Part shown: piece after piece, positions 6,841-13,892 of the stretch | Layout: every line of letters begins with the position of its first letter | How positions within the stretch are numbered: the stretch's first letter is position 1 | NCBI GenBank assembly: GCA_910587355.1 | Contig: CAJUKF010000056.1 | Span: forward strand, 1-15,498 | DNA length: 15,498 nt | From: an uncultured Muribaculaceae bacterium | Lineage (GTDB): Bacteria; Bacteroidota; Bacteroidia; Bacteroidales; Muribaculaceae | Direction: 5' to 3' | Made by a program: the position numbers and the translations under genes | The notes under the pieces: generated by a model | What the model saw: only the letters and a program-made list of their open reading frames with translations | Database searches by the model: none | What the model was told of the DNA's origin: nothing

Positions 6841-8661
6841 TCAGTCGACAGCCTTACGGAAATTATCACGCAGTGTGTCGATGACATTGATTATATAGTC
6901 GCCGGTCTTCTCGAGGTCATTTATAATGTCCATATAGTAGATGCCCGACTGATATTCGTAGTGTTTGGCGTTGATATTTTCCACATTACCCGTACGCAAA
7001 GTGTTGCGGAAATTGTTGATTTCACGCTCTTTGTTGTAGGAATCGATGAGTGACTTTCCGCTCAGATTCTCTATATTGAGCAGCTGAGAAATCATCATGT
7101 CCATGGCAGCTTTGACATACACATACATTGTGTCGATATTCTTATAGATTTCTTCATTGAACTGTGCACCGCTCTGAATCTTACGGTTCATAATCTTGCC
7201 AATGCCGAGACAACTGTCGGCAATGCTTTCGATTTCGCTGATAATATTCAGCATAGCAGCAATGCGCAGCTTGCCTTCGTTGGACAGACGACCTTCGGCG
7301 CACCGGTTGAGATAATGGGCGATTTCAAGCTCCATTCGGTCAGAAATGTCTTCATACTTCTCCACACGCGACAGAAGGGCATTGTATTCCTCGCTCTGTT
7401 CCTTGGTGTGAATCAGCGTCTGAGCCATGGTAATCATGCGTCCTACACGTTCGGCATAAACTCCGATTTCCTTCTCTGCCTGAGCGATATTGAGCTCGGA
7501 TGCGCTCATAAGACCGCCGGAGATAAATTTGAGAGTGAAATCCTCGTCGTCACGGTTCTTCGAGGGCACAAGCCGCTCCACAATCTTTACGTACAACGAA
7601 GTAAGCCATATCATTATAGACACGTTAACAAGATTGAACGTGGTGTGAAAGATTGAAAGGCCGAACGACACCGATGTCTGCATGACACCTACCTGACGTA
7701 CTGCATCATGACCCTCGGGGAGAGAATTGTCAAACAGATGATTATAAATTTCCGGGTTTGTGTTTTCAAGATTTGTCACAAATCCGTAGAGTGCATTGGG
7801 GTCGCCCTGACCGATAGCTTCAGTGAGCCAAGCGTTGAAATTTACGAACGGGATAAAAATGAGCAGACACCATATGGTGCCGAGGAGGTTGAACAGGAGG
7901 TGGCCTGCCGAGGCGCGCTTGGCAGCCACATTACCGCTGAGAGATGCAAGAATGGGGGTGATAGTCGTACCGATATTGGAGCCAAGCACAAGCGCACATG
8001 CAAGGTCGAAAGTTATCCAGCCCTTGGAGCACATGATAAGCGTTATGGCGAATGTAGCGGCTGATGACTGGATTACCATAGTGACAACTATGCCGACTAA
8101 TGTAAAAAGCAGTATAGAACGTATGCCGAGCGACGCGTAGTCTTTAAGCACAGCAAACATCTCGGGATTATTCTGCAAATCAGGAACATGGGCGCTTATC
8201 ATATCGAGACCCATGAAAAGCAGCGCGAAGCCGAGCAGAAACTCGCCGATGCTCTTGGTGCGGCTCTTGTTCATGAGCAGAAGCACTACTGCAAGGCCAA
8301 TGAGCGGCAAAACAAAAGCCGATATATTCACCTTGAAGCCGAAGAGCGCTATTATCCACGCGGTAAAAGTAGTACCCACATTAGCGCCCATAATGACCGC
8401 CATGGATTGCCCGAGGGTCATGAGGCCTGCGTTGACAAAACTTACGACCATCACGGTCGATGCAGACGAACTCTGAATCAGCGCTGTTATCACTATGCCG
8501 GTAAGAAGACCCGTGAATCTGTTGCGGGTCATTGCAGACAATATATTGCGGAGCCGGTCGCCGGCCGCCTTCTGCAGGCCTTCACTCATCACCTTCATGC
8601 CGTAGAGGAACAAAGCCACGGCACCGAGCAGACCCAGGAAATCTAAAATGCTATAATTCAT
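6841..8661 (-). CDS. Na+/phosphate cotransporter (NptA/PF02690) with C-terminal PhoU-like domain
   Basis: This 606-aa inner-membrane protein probably imports inorganic phosphate with Na+. The Na/Pi cotransporter repeat occurs twice: QSSSAST (63-69) with GANVGTT (92-98), and QSSAAT (198-203) with GSNIGTT (227-233). These paired QSS and GxNxGTT motifs line the substrate site in the SLC34-like family. After about 8-9 membrane helices, a helical PhoU-like region occupies roughly 385-600 and probably regulates transport or links it to phosphate status. I use the ATG at 8661 (MNYSILDFLGLLG, running straight into the first helix). The frame is open back to a TTG at 8718, but that codon lies inside the gene's own promoter. 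It is transcribed divergently from the COG0523 GTPase. Confidence 0.92.
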   Translation of the reverse strand: MNYSILDFLGLLGAVALFLYGMKVMSEGLQKAAGDRLRNILSAMTRNRFTGLLTGIVITALIQSSSASTVMVVSFVNAGLMTLGQSMAVIMGANVGTTFTAWIIALFGFKVNISAFVLPLIGLAVVLLLMNKSRTKSIGEFLLGFALLFMGLDMISAHVPDLQNNPEMFAVLKDYASLGIRSILLFTLVGIVVTMVIQSSAATFAITLIMCSKGWITFDLACALVLGSNIGTTITPILASLSGNVAAKRASAGHLLFNLLGTIWCLLIFIPFVNFNAWLTEAIGQGDPNALYGFVTNLENTNPEIYNHLFDNSLPEGHDAVRQVGVMQTSVSFGLSIFHTTFNLVNVSIMIWLTSLYVKIVERLVPSKNRDDEDFTLKFISGGLMSASELNIAQAEKEIGVYAERVGRMITMAQTLIHTKEQSEEYNALLSRVEKYEDISDRMELEIAHYLNRCAEGRLSNEGKLRIAAMLNIISEIESIADSCLGIGKIMNRKIQSGAQFNEEIYKNIDTMYVYVKAAMDMMISQLLNIENLSGKSLIDSYNKEREINNFRNTLRTGNVENINAKHYEYQSGIYYMDIINDLEKTGDYIINVIDTLRDNFRKAVD

Positions 8662-8706
8662 CTGACTTAAGATGTGGTGGAGACAAGCATTCGGCCTGTC
8701 GCGGTG

Positions 8707-8736
8707 CAAAGTTAACAATTATATCCTATTTCTCAA
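8707..8736 (-). promoter_or_regulatory. Promoter of the Na/Pi cotransporter gene
   Basis: On the minus strand, TTG (8736-8734, within TTTTG) is followed by a 19-bp spacer and TAACTTTG (8714-8707), a perfect Bacteroidetes -7 element. The expected start is near 8701, giving a leader of about 40 nt before the ATG at 8661. This promoter rules out the upstream TTG at 8718 as the start codon. Confidence 0.78.
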
Positions 8737-8830
8737 AATTAAAGAATCACGACCCGCGCAACGACTGATGAATTGCTGCAACGAGAAAACCTAAGCGTTT
8801 TTTTCACGTTCTACTTATTGAAATTATTGC

Positions 8831-8838
8831 TAAATTTG
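8831..8838 (+). promoter_or_regulatory. -7 element of the COG0523 GTPase gene, leaderless arrangement
   Basis: TAAATTTG is a perfect -7 match and lies only 4 bases before the ATG at 8843. The -33 region is weak (GTTC near 8808-8811 instead of TTG). If active, transcription starts at or next to the start codon. The Walker A motif begins at residue 13 and the next in-frame Met is residue 80, so the gene cannot start later. Confidence 0.55.
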
Positions 8839-8842
8839 CCGC

Positions 8843-10054
8843 ATGAAACACAATGAAACCAAAGTGCTGCTGCTCACCGGATATCTGGGCAGCGGCAAGA
8901 CCACTCTGCTCAACCGGATTCTCACCAATGAGCGCGGTATACGCTTCGCCGTCATTGTAAACGATATCGGCGAAGTAAACATCGACGCCTCTCTTATCCA
9001 GAAAGGCGGTATCGTCGGTAAAAAAGATGCGGGCGATCTGGTGGCCCTGCAGAACGGATGCATATGCTGCACCCTGAAAATGGACCTCGTGGAGCAACTC
9101 TCCGAAATCATCTCCGCAAAGTGCTTCGACTATATCGTAATCGAAGCCAGCGGCATATGCGAGCCCGCTCCTATCGCCCAGACTATATCAACCATGCGCA
9201 ACATGGGCGCTAAATATGTCCGCGACGGTGTTCCAAAGCTCGACTGTATCGTCACTGTAGTCGACGCACTGCGTATGCAGAGCGAATTTGCAGGCGGCGA
9301 GAAACTGAAGCGCAAGGACCTCACAGAAGACGATATCGAAAACCTCATCATCGAGCAGGTTGAATTCTGCAACATTATTCTTCTCAACAAGATTTCGGAA
9401 GTCAGCCGCGAGGAAGCCGGCCGCATCAGGGCCATTATCCGTGCGCTCCAGCCCAAAGCAAAAATCATCGAATGCGACTACTGCGACATCGACTTGTCGG
9501 AAATTCTCAACACCAACATGTTCAATTTCGACCGGGTAGCCACTTCCGCAGCATGGATTGACGCAATCGAAGGCGACCACGACAACGACGAACACGAACA
9601 CCACCATCATGAACATGACCATGACGACGATGAACACGAGCATCACCATCATCACGACCACCACCATGGCGAGGGTGAGGTAGAGGAATACGGCATACAG
9701 ACATATGTATACTATCGCCGGGCACCATTTGACATCAACCGCTTCGACTACTTCATTCACTCAAAATGGCCCGCAAATATAATACGAGCCAAAGGCATAC
9801 TCTATTTCCGCCACAACACGGACATGTCGTATCTGTTCGAGCAGGCAGGTGTACAGAAAAAACTTACCGAAGCGGGCTACTGGTACGCCACGGCCCCGGA
9901 AGAAGAGCTCCGCGAACTATTGCGTCAGGACCCGGCAGTATTACGCGACTGGGATGACAAATACGGCGACCGTATGATAAAACTCGTTTTCATCGGTCAG
10001 AATCTCGACCGCAATGCACTCGAAAAAGAGCTCGACAGCTGTCTCGCAAGATAA
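8843..10054 (+). CDS. COG0523 (CobW/ZNG1-like) metal-chaperone GTPase with His-rich loop
   Basis: This 403-aa cytoplasmic GTPase of the G3E family probably hands a transition metal such as zinc to a client enzyme. Domains: Walker A GYLGSGKTT (13-21), the metal-binding CxCC motif C73-I-C75-C76, a switch-like VIEASG (99-104), and a C-terminal CobW_C domain after about 285. Between them lies a His/Asp/Glu-rich segment at 245-275 with 17 His in 31 residues, a typical metal-binding loop. The base-recognition motif is N182-K-I-S185, with Ser where NKxD has Asp. It stands alone, divergent from the Na/Pi cotransporter, with a hairpin 54 bp after its stop. I see no Zur-like operator. The family is certain; the metal and client are not known. 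Confidence 0.92.
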   Translation: MKHNETKVLLLTGYLGSGKTTLLNRILTNERGIRFAVIVNDIGEVNIDASLIQKGGIVGKKDAGDLVALQNGCICCTLKMDLVEQLSEIISAKCFDYIVIEASGICEPAPIAQTISTMRNMGAKYVRDGVPKLDCIVTVVDALRMQSEFAGGEKLKRKDLTEDDIENLIIEQVEFCNIILLNKISEVSREEAGRIRAIIRALQPKAKIIECDYCDIDLSEILNTNMFNFDRVATSAAWIDAIEGDHDNDEHEHHHHEHDHDDDEHEHHHHHDHHHGEGEVEEYGIQTYVYYRRAPFDINRFDYFIHSKWPANIIRAKGILYFRHNTDMSYLFEQAGVQKKLTEAGYWYATAPEEELRELLRQDPAVLRDWDDKYGDRMIKLVFIGQNLDRNALEKELDSCLAR

Positions 10055-10107
10055 AAAACATTGCAATTTAGACTAATTTATTGGTCCTAAATTCTTCTTA
10101 TATTATA

Positions 10108-10147
10108 TAGCGCCCCAAATTTTTGTAATTTTGGGCGCTAATTTTTT
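10108..10147 (+). terminator. Hairpin with T-tract downstream of the GTPase gene, overlapping the araC -7 element
   Basis: TAGCGCCC (10108-10115) pairs perfectly with GGGCGCTA (10133-10140). After a bulged C, AAATT/AATTT extends the stem around a short T-rich loop. Six T follow at 10142-10147, giving an intrinsic terminator for the gene ending at 10054. The inverted repeat also contains TAATTTTG (10126-10133), a perfect -7 match pointing into the AraC gene, so it may double as an operator. Confidence 0.7.
10126..10133 (+). promoter_or_regulatory. Candidate -7 element of the AraC-family gene
   Basis: TAATTTTG matches TAnnTTTG exactly. It would place the transcript start near 10139, about 11 nt before the ATG at 10150. 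The -33 region offers only TTA at the right spacing, so the call rests mainly on the -7 box. The element lies within the loop and right arm of the inverted repeat 10108-10140. Confidence 0.4.
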
Positions 10148-10149
10148 GA

Positions 10150-11061
10150 ATGGTAATTTCAATGGAAGAAGACAACTCCTTAAAAATACTCGAGCAGACA
10201 GCAACCGAGTACTGCAGCTTCGACGACAAGATGACCTTTATACGTCTTGGCAGCGGCAGCGGCGAGCAATTGCTCAATAAGACACATGGCACATTAAAAA
10301 TAGAAGGTCTTGTAATACTTTTGGTTACCAAAGGCTCTCTGTCGCTTACATATAATTTTACGGAATATAAAATAGATGCCCCCTCCGTCATAGCGCTTCC
10401 GCCCGATGCCATAATAGATGTGAAACCCGAAAATCTCGACAATATTGAATCCTACATCCTCCGTTTCATGCCCGCGTTCCTGCAGGAAATCAATCTGTCG
10501 TTTTCTGTGATTTCAAACAAAAATTTCATCAAACAGGAAAGTCCTGTCCTTGAAATTTCCGAAAGGTCATCCAATCTTCTGAGGCGGTATTTCTTCCTGA
10601 TATCGACAGCAATGAGTGACCAGGAAAACATGCTGGTTACAAAGCACATTTTGTCGAGTCTTGTATCAGCACTTTTTTACCAGATTCTATTACTGGTATA
10701 CAAAAGCATCGATGCACCGACATCAATATCAAGTATGGGACCGGGACGCCGCAGCTATGTCCGGGATTTTCTCAAACTCGTGCATCTTAACTACACACAT
10801 GAGCGGTCTGTAAGTTTTTACGCATCAAAACTTTTCATTTCTCCGAAATATCTTTCGCTTCTTGTAAAAGAGGCTACAGGAAGGTCTGCGGCCTATTGGA
10901 TTGACCAATTCGTAATAAACGAAGCAAAGAATATGCTCCGTTATTCTGGCAAAAACATCCAGCAGGTAGCATATGCCCTCAATTTCTCAAATCAGTCGTC
11001 CTTCGGCAAATATTTCAAGCACCTCACAGGCATGTCGCCCACGGAGTTTCAGAAATCATAA
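10150..11061 (+). CDS. AraC-family transcriptional regulator
   Basis: This 303-aa protein has an AraC/XylS DNA-binding domain at the C terminus (about 200-303): a first helix-turn-helix around SVSFYASKLFISPKYLSLLVKEATG and a second around NIQQVAYALNFSNQSSFGKYFKHLTGMSPTEF, which is the family signature. The N-terminal 180 residues look like a cupin-type ligand-binding domain (strand-rich, with SLTYNFTEYKIDAPSVIALPP), but the ligand cannot be named. The start is the ATG at 10150; an alternative ATG lies four codons on (10162). It converges on the MATE pump gene with a 21-bp gap, so the pump is a plausible but unproven target. Confidence 0.92.
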   Translation: MVISMEEDNSLKILEQTATEYCSFDDKMTFIRLGSGSGEQLLNKTHGTLKIEGLVILLVTKGSLSLTYNFTEYKIDAPSVIALPPDAIIDVKPENLDNIESYILRFMPAFLQEINLSFSVISNKNFIKQESPVLEISERSSNLLRRYFFLISTAMSDQENMLVTKHILSSLVSALFYQILLLVYKSIDAPTSISSMGPGRRSYVRDFLKLVHLNYTHERSVSFYASKLFISPKYLSLLVKEATGRSAAYWIDQFVINEAKNMLRYSGKNIQQVAYALNFSNQSSFGKYFKHLTGMSPTEFQKS

Positions 11062-11082
11062 AAGCAGCCGCACAAGCTGAAA

Positions 11083-12447
11083 TTACGCCTGCCGAATTCC
11101 CGCGGTTTTGGCTTTGAGTTGTCTGAACTGACGCACAAGCAGAATAAGAGTCACCACCGTTGCGACGGCATCAGATATCGGGAAGGCCATCCACACACCT
11201 TCCACATCAAAAACACGGGGGAGATATATCAGTAGCGGTATCAGAAAAATTACCTGACGGAGCAGGCCGACAATAATCGACTCGGTGGCCTTGCCTATAC
11301 TCTGGAAGAAGCAAGTGGATATAATCTGAAAACCGACAACCGGAAAGACAGCCAGACATATGCCGAGTGCACGGTCGGTAGCTGCAATAAGGTCTGCGTC
11401 GGTAGTGAAAACACGCGCGATAGTCGAAGGCCAGAAGAAACCATACAGACCGCCGGCACACGTTACAACCGATGCCGCAGCCACTGCGAGATAGAACGCA
11501 CGGCGAAGACGGTTCAGATTTCCCGCACCGTAATTATATCCGATAATAGGCTGCAGACCCTGACAGAGACCGAGCACAATTGTCACAAGCAGCGACGTAT
11601 ATGTCACCATGATTCCAGCAGCGCCTATATCCCTGTCGTTGCCATATGAGAGAAGAGAGTGATTGGCAAGTGCATTCACGGCACACGAGGCGGCGTTAAC
11701 TATCGCAGGAGCCGCACCAATCGATACTATGCCAATAAAGATATGTGTGCTAAGTCTGTAAATACCACGTTTAAAACGCAGTGTGACATCGCGCCGCATG
11801 AAATGCGCAAGTACGAAGGCGGCCGATACAGCCATAGCAATCACGGTAGCCATTGACGCACCGGCGATGCCCCAGTCGAACACAAGAATAAAAAGAGGGT
11901 CGAGCGCAACGTTGACCACCGCACCTATAATCATGGTGAACATCGCCCTGCGCGGATAGCCCGACGCACGCATTATGTTGTTGAATCCGTAAGTTATGTT
12001 TGTGAGAAGCAGACCCGGCATCAGCACGAGCATGTATGAGCGGGCATACGGAAGTGTGGCGTCACTCGCTCCGAAAAGCCGCAGCATAGGGTCGATATAA
12101 ATCACAAACAAGGTAATATACGTTATGCCGATAATCAGCGTGAGCACAAACGCATTGCCGAAAATGCGCTGAGCCTCATCGAAACGCGAGGCTCCGAGCA
12201 TAATCGACATACGAGCCGACGCACCTACACCTATCAGAACACCCATGGCTGTGGCGAGGCTCATCATAGGGAAACATATGGCCAGACCGGCTATTGCATC
12301 AGGTCCCACGCACTGACCGATGAATATGCGGTCCACGACATTATACAGAGCCATCACCAGCATGCCCACAACGGCAGGCAGGCTATATTCCCACAGCAGG
12401 CGACCTACCGGTCGCTCGGCAAGTTCATTAAGTCGTTTATCTTCCAT
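11083..12447 (-). CDS. MATE-family multidrug efflux transporter (MepA/NorM-like)
   Basis: This 454-aa inner-membrane protein has about 12 hydrophobic helices in two related halves, the MATE fold. Such proteins expel cationic drugs or metabolites in exchange for H+ or Na+. Family features are the N-terminal EYSLPAVVGMLVMALYNVVDRIFIGQ with the conserved P and the N-x-x-D pair, and the matching QGLQPIIGYNYGAGN at the start of the second half, typical of the MepA-like branch. The ATG lies 20 bp from the terminator of the upstream TPR gene, leaving little room for a promoter; TAGTTTTT at the foot of that terminator is a near -7 match. The gene may rely partly on read-through. Substrates are unknown. 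Confidence 0.93.
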   Translation of the reverse strand: MEDKRLNELAERPVGRLLWEYSLPAVVGMLVMALYNVVDRIFIGQCVGPDAIAGLAICFPMMSLATAMGVLIGVGASARMSIMLGASRFDEAQRIFGNAFVLTLIIGITYITLFVIYIDPMLRLFGASDATLPYARSYMLVLMPGLLLTNITYGFNNIMRASGYPRRAMFTMIIGAVVNVALDPLFILVFDWGIAGASMATVIAMAVSAAFVLAHFMRRDVTLRFKRGIYRLSTHIFIGIVSIGAAPAIVNAASCAVNALANHSLLSYGNDRDIGAAGIMVTYTSLLVTIVLGLCQGLQPIIGYNYGAGNLNRLRRAFYLAVAAASVVTCAGGLYGFFWPSTIARVFTTDADLIAATDRALGICLAVFPVVGFQIISTCFFQSIGKATESIIVGLLRQVIFLIPLLIYLPRVFDVEGVWMAFPISDAVATVVTLILLVRQFRQLKAKTAGIRQA

Positions 12448-12466
12448 CTTCCTTCATCTGTCTGTA

Positions 12467-12509
12467 GAAAAACTAAAGGAACCGCCACGGCACGCGCGAC
12501 AGTTCCTTT
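12467..12509 (-). terminator. Intrinsic terminator of the TPR protein gene
   Basis: AAAGGAAC (12475-12482) and GTTCCTTT (12502-12509) form a perfect 8-bp inverted repeat with a 19-nt GC-rich loop. On the minus strand the stem is followed by AGTTTTTC, a five-T tract, 31 bp past the stop at 12540. This is the expected form of a Rho-independent terminator. Confidence 0.75.
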
Positions 12510-12539
12510 GGCATTGTTATGGCTTGGGAAATGATTTTT

Positions 12540-13184
12540 TCAGTTCTTCGACTGGGCAAGGGCGCGTTCGTAATACTTGCGGATGTCGGTGCGGCTCTCC
12601 TGCACAAAGAGGGGATATTCGTCGATAATCTCCTTGTAACACTTTGCCTCATCGGCATATTTTTCCTGCGAACGGTAGATATTCGCTTCCTTGATAAGAA
12701 TCAGAGGCACGATTTCGGGGTTTTCGTCTGCTTTCGAAATAGCTTTCGAGTAGGAGCTGAGCGCCTTGTCGAACTGGTCGAGATTCACGTAGCAGTCACC
12801 TTTAAGAGTGTATACACCGGCTGCGGCAACTTCGTCGTCAAGGTCAGCTTTATCGAGATATTTGATTGCATCCTCGTATTTGCCATCCTGATAGAGTCGG
12901 ATAGCGACTTCAGCGGCGGCACGGTGACCGCTCTTGTAGCCTGCGCCGGCTGCTTCCTTATAAAGCTCTATAGCTGTGGAGTCGCCTGCGGCGGCATCGG
13001 CCCGGGCAATAAGTTCATCGGCCTTGCGGCTGCCGGACTGAGCGATGAGAATCCAGACAAGTACGCCGATAATCAATACGAATGCCACAATGAAGCACCA
13101 CATGATAGTGCGCTTGTTGGCCTGTGCTTTTGCAATGATGTCTTCGCTCTCTTCGAGCTGAGAGGTCGGAGTGTTCTTTTCCAT
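12540..13184 (-). CDS. Tetratricopeptide-repeat membrane protein
   Basis: This 214-aa protein has a cytoplasmic N terminus (1-25), one transmembrane helix at about 27-48 and an extracytoplasmic helical domain with TPR-like units: EVAIRLYQDGKYEDAIKYL at about 90-110, TLKGDCYVNLDQFDKALSSY at about 128-148, then IKEANIYRSQEKYADEAKCY. The layout recalls YfgM-like TPR anchors that assist secretion or membrane-protein assembly, but I cannot claim orthology. The gene has its own promoter and terminator, so it is a single-gene unit, divergent from cdd. Confidence 0.85.
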   Translation of the reverse strand: MEKNTPTSQLEESEDIIAKAQANKRTIMWCFIVAFVLIIGVLVWILIAQSGSRKADELIARADAAAGDSTAIELYKEAAGAGYKSGHRAAAEVAIRLYQDGKYEDAIKYLDKADLDDEVAAAGVYTLKGDCYVNLDQFDKALSSYSKAISKADENPEIVPLILIKEANIYRSQEKYADEAKCYKEIIDEYPLFVQESRTDIRKYYERALAQSKN

Positions 13185-13222
13185 TGATATTTATTGGTTT
13201 TCGTTTTTTCTTTTTATGATGC

Positions 13223-13255
13223 CGCATGAGCCGGAGAGCCGGCACAGCATATGCG
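13223..13255 (-). promoter_or_regulatory. Nested hairpin at the 5' end of the TPR gene transcript
   Basis: GCCGG-AGAG-CCGGC (13230-13243) is a perfect 5-bp stem with a four-base loop, enclosed by CGCAT (13223-13227) and ATGCG (13251-13255). With the start expected near 13254, the structure would occupy the first ~30 nt of the roughly 70-nt leader. It may stabilise the 5' end of the mRNA or be regulatory. No known riboswitch is recognised. Confidence 0.45.
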
Positions 13256-13259
13256 ACTG

Positions 13260-13290
13260 CAAAAATAGTGTAAATTTCTATAACAGCGAA
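13260..13290 (-). promoter_or_regulatory. Promoter of the TPR protein gene
   Basis: On the minus strand, TATTTTTG (13267-13260) is a perfect -7 element. Twenty bases upstream is TTC (13290-13288), one mismatch from the -33 TTG. The expected start is near 13254. It is back-to-back with the cdd promoter about 20 bp away. Confidence 0.6.
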
Positions 13291-13309
13291 ATTTTACGAT
13301 GCAATTTTT

Positions 13310-13339
13310 TTGATTAGGCGCATAAAATGAGTAAATTTG
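13310..13339 (+). promoter_or_regulatory. Promoter of the cdd-tyrS-DUF2007 run
   Basis: TTG (13310-13312, within a T run) is followed by a 19-bp spacer and TAAATTTG (13332-13339), a perfect -7 match. The transcript should begin near 13345. That lies downstream of the ATG at 13327 and upstream of the ATG at 13375, which fixes the cdd start. Confidence 0.75.
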
Positions 13340-13374
13340 CATTTCTAATTAAAGGATGTTGCCAATATTTAACG

Positions 13375-13848
13375 ATGAAAGATATCGAAATCATAACAAA
13401 AATAAGCGAACGGAGTTACAATGAGCTCTCCGACACAGAGCGTAAACTTGTCGATGCCGCCCGCAAAGCCACCGAAGGCTCATACGCCCCTTACAGCCAT
13501 TTCCGCGTCGGCGCCGCCATTCTGCTCGACAACGGAGAAATCGTCACCGGCGCAAATCAGGAAAACGCCGCATTTCCCTCCGGAACGTGTGCCGAACGCT
13601 CGGCATGCTACTATGCCGGCGCAAACTATCCCGACGCACATTTCGATATGATTGCAATCGCAGCAATCGGCACTGACGGCCTCGAGACAGCCGTGCCCAC
13701 AGCGCCGTGCGGCGCATGTCGCCAGGCTCTCCTGCAGTATGAGACGATTGCCGGCCACAATGTCCGCGTTATTCTCGTCGGACGCGAAACCATATACATC
13801 GTTCCGTCCGTACGAGCCCTCCTCCCTCTTACTTTCGCAGAATTTTAA
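13375..13848 (+). CDS. cdd: Cytidine deaminase
   Basis: This 157-aa homotetramer-type cytidine deaminase hydrolyses cytidine and deoxycytidine to uridine forms and ammonia in pyrimidine salvage. The zinc site is complete: C72-A-E74 (E74 is the proton shuttle) and P111-C112-G-A-C115-R-Q. The substrate-binding motif FRVGAAI (43-49) and NQENAAFP (61-68) are also present. The frame is open 16 codons further upstream to an ATG at 13327, but that stretch contains the -7 element, so the ATG at 13375 (MKDIEIITK) is used. It is 44 bp upstream of tyrS on the same strand, with no terminator between them. Confidence 0.94.
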   Translation: MKDIEIITKISERSYNELSDTERKLVDAARKATEGSYAPYSHFRVGAAILLDNGEIVTGANQENAAFPSGTCAERSACYYAGANYPDAHFDMIAIAAIGTDGLETAVPTAPCGACRQALLQYETIAGHNVRVILVGRETIYIVPSVRALLPLTFAEF

Positions 13849-13892
13849 AGACATAACCTCATATTTCCCACCAATAACTTCATTTTATTTCG

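Noticed and set aside
9575..9667. Tandem DNA repeat or CRISPR-like array in the CAC/CAT/GAC tract
   Set aside because: There are no constant repeat and spacer units. It is codon repetition encoding a His/Asp/Glu loop.
9188..9760. Val/Met-rich 190-codon frame antisense to the His-rich GTPase
   Set aside because: The VVVMMVMLVFIVVMV-like tract is simply the complement of His/Asp codons, not a real membrane protein.
12448..12470. Six-codon upstream frame (ATGAAGGAAGATGGAAGA) overlapping the MATE start
   Set aside because: It is too short to judge and is easily produced by chance in a purine-rich leader.
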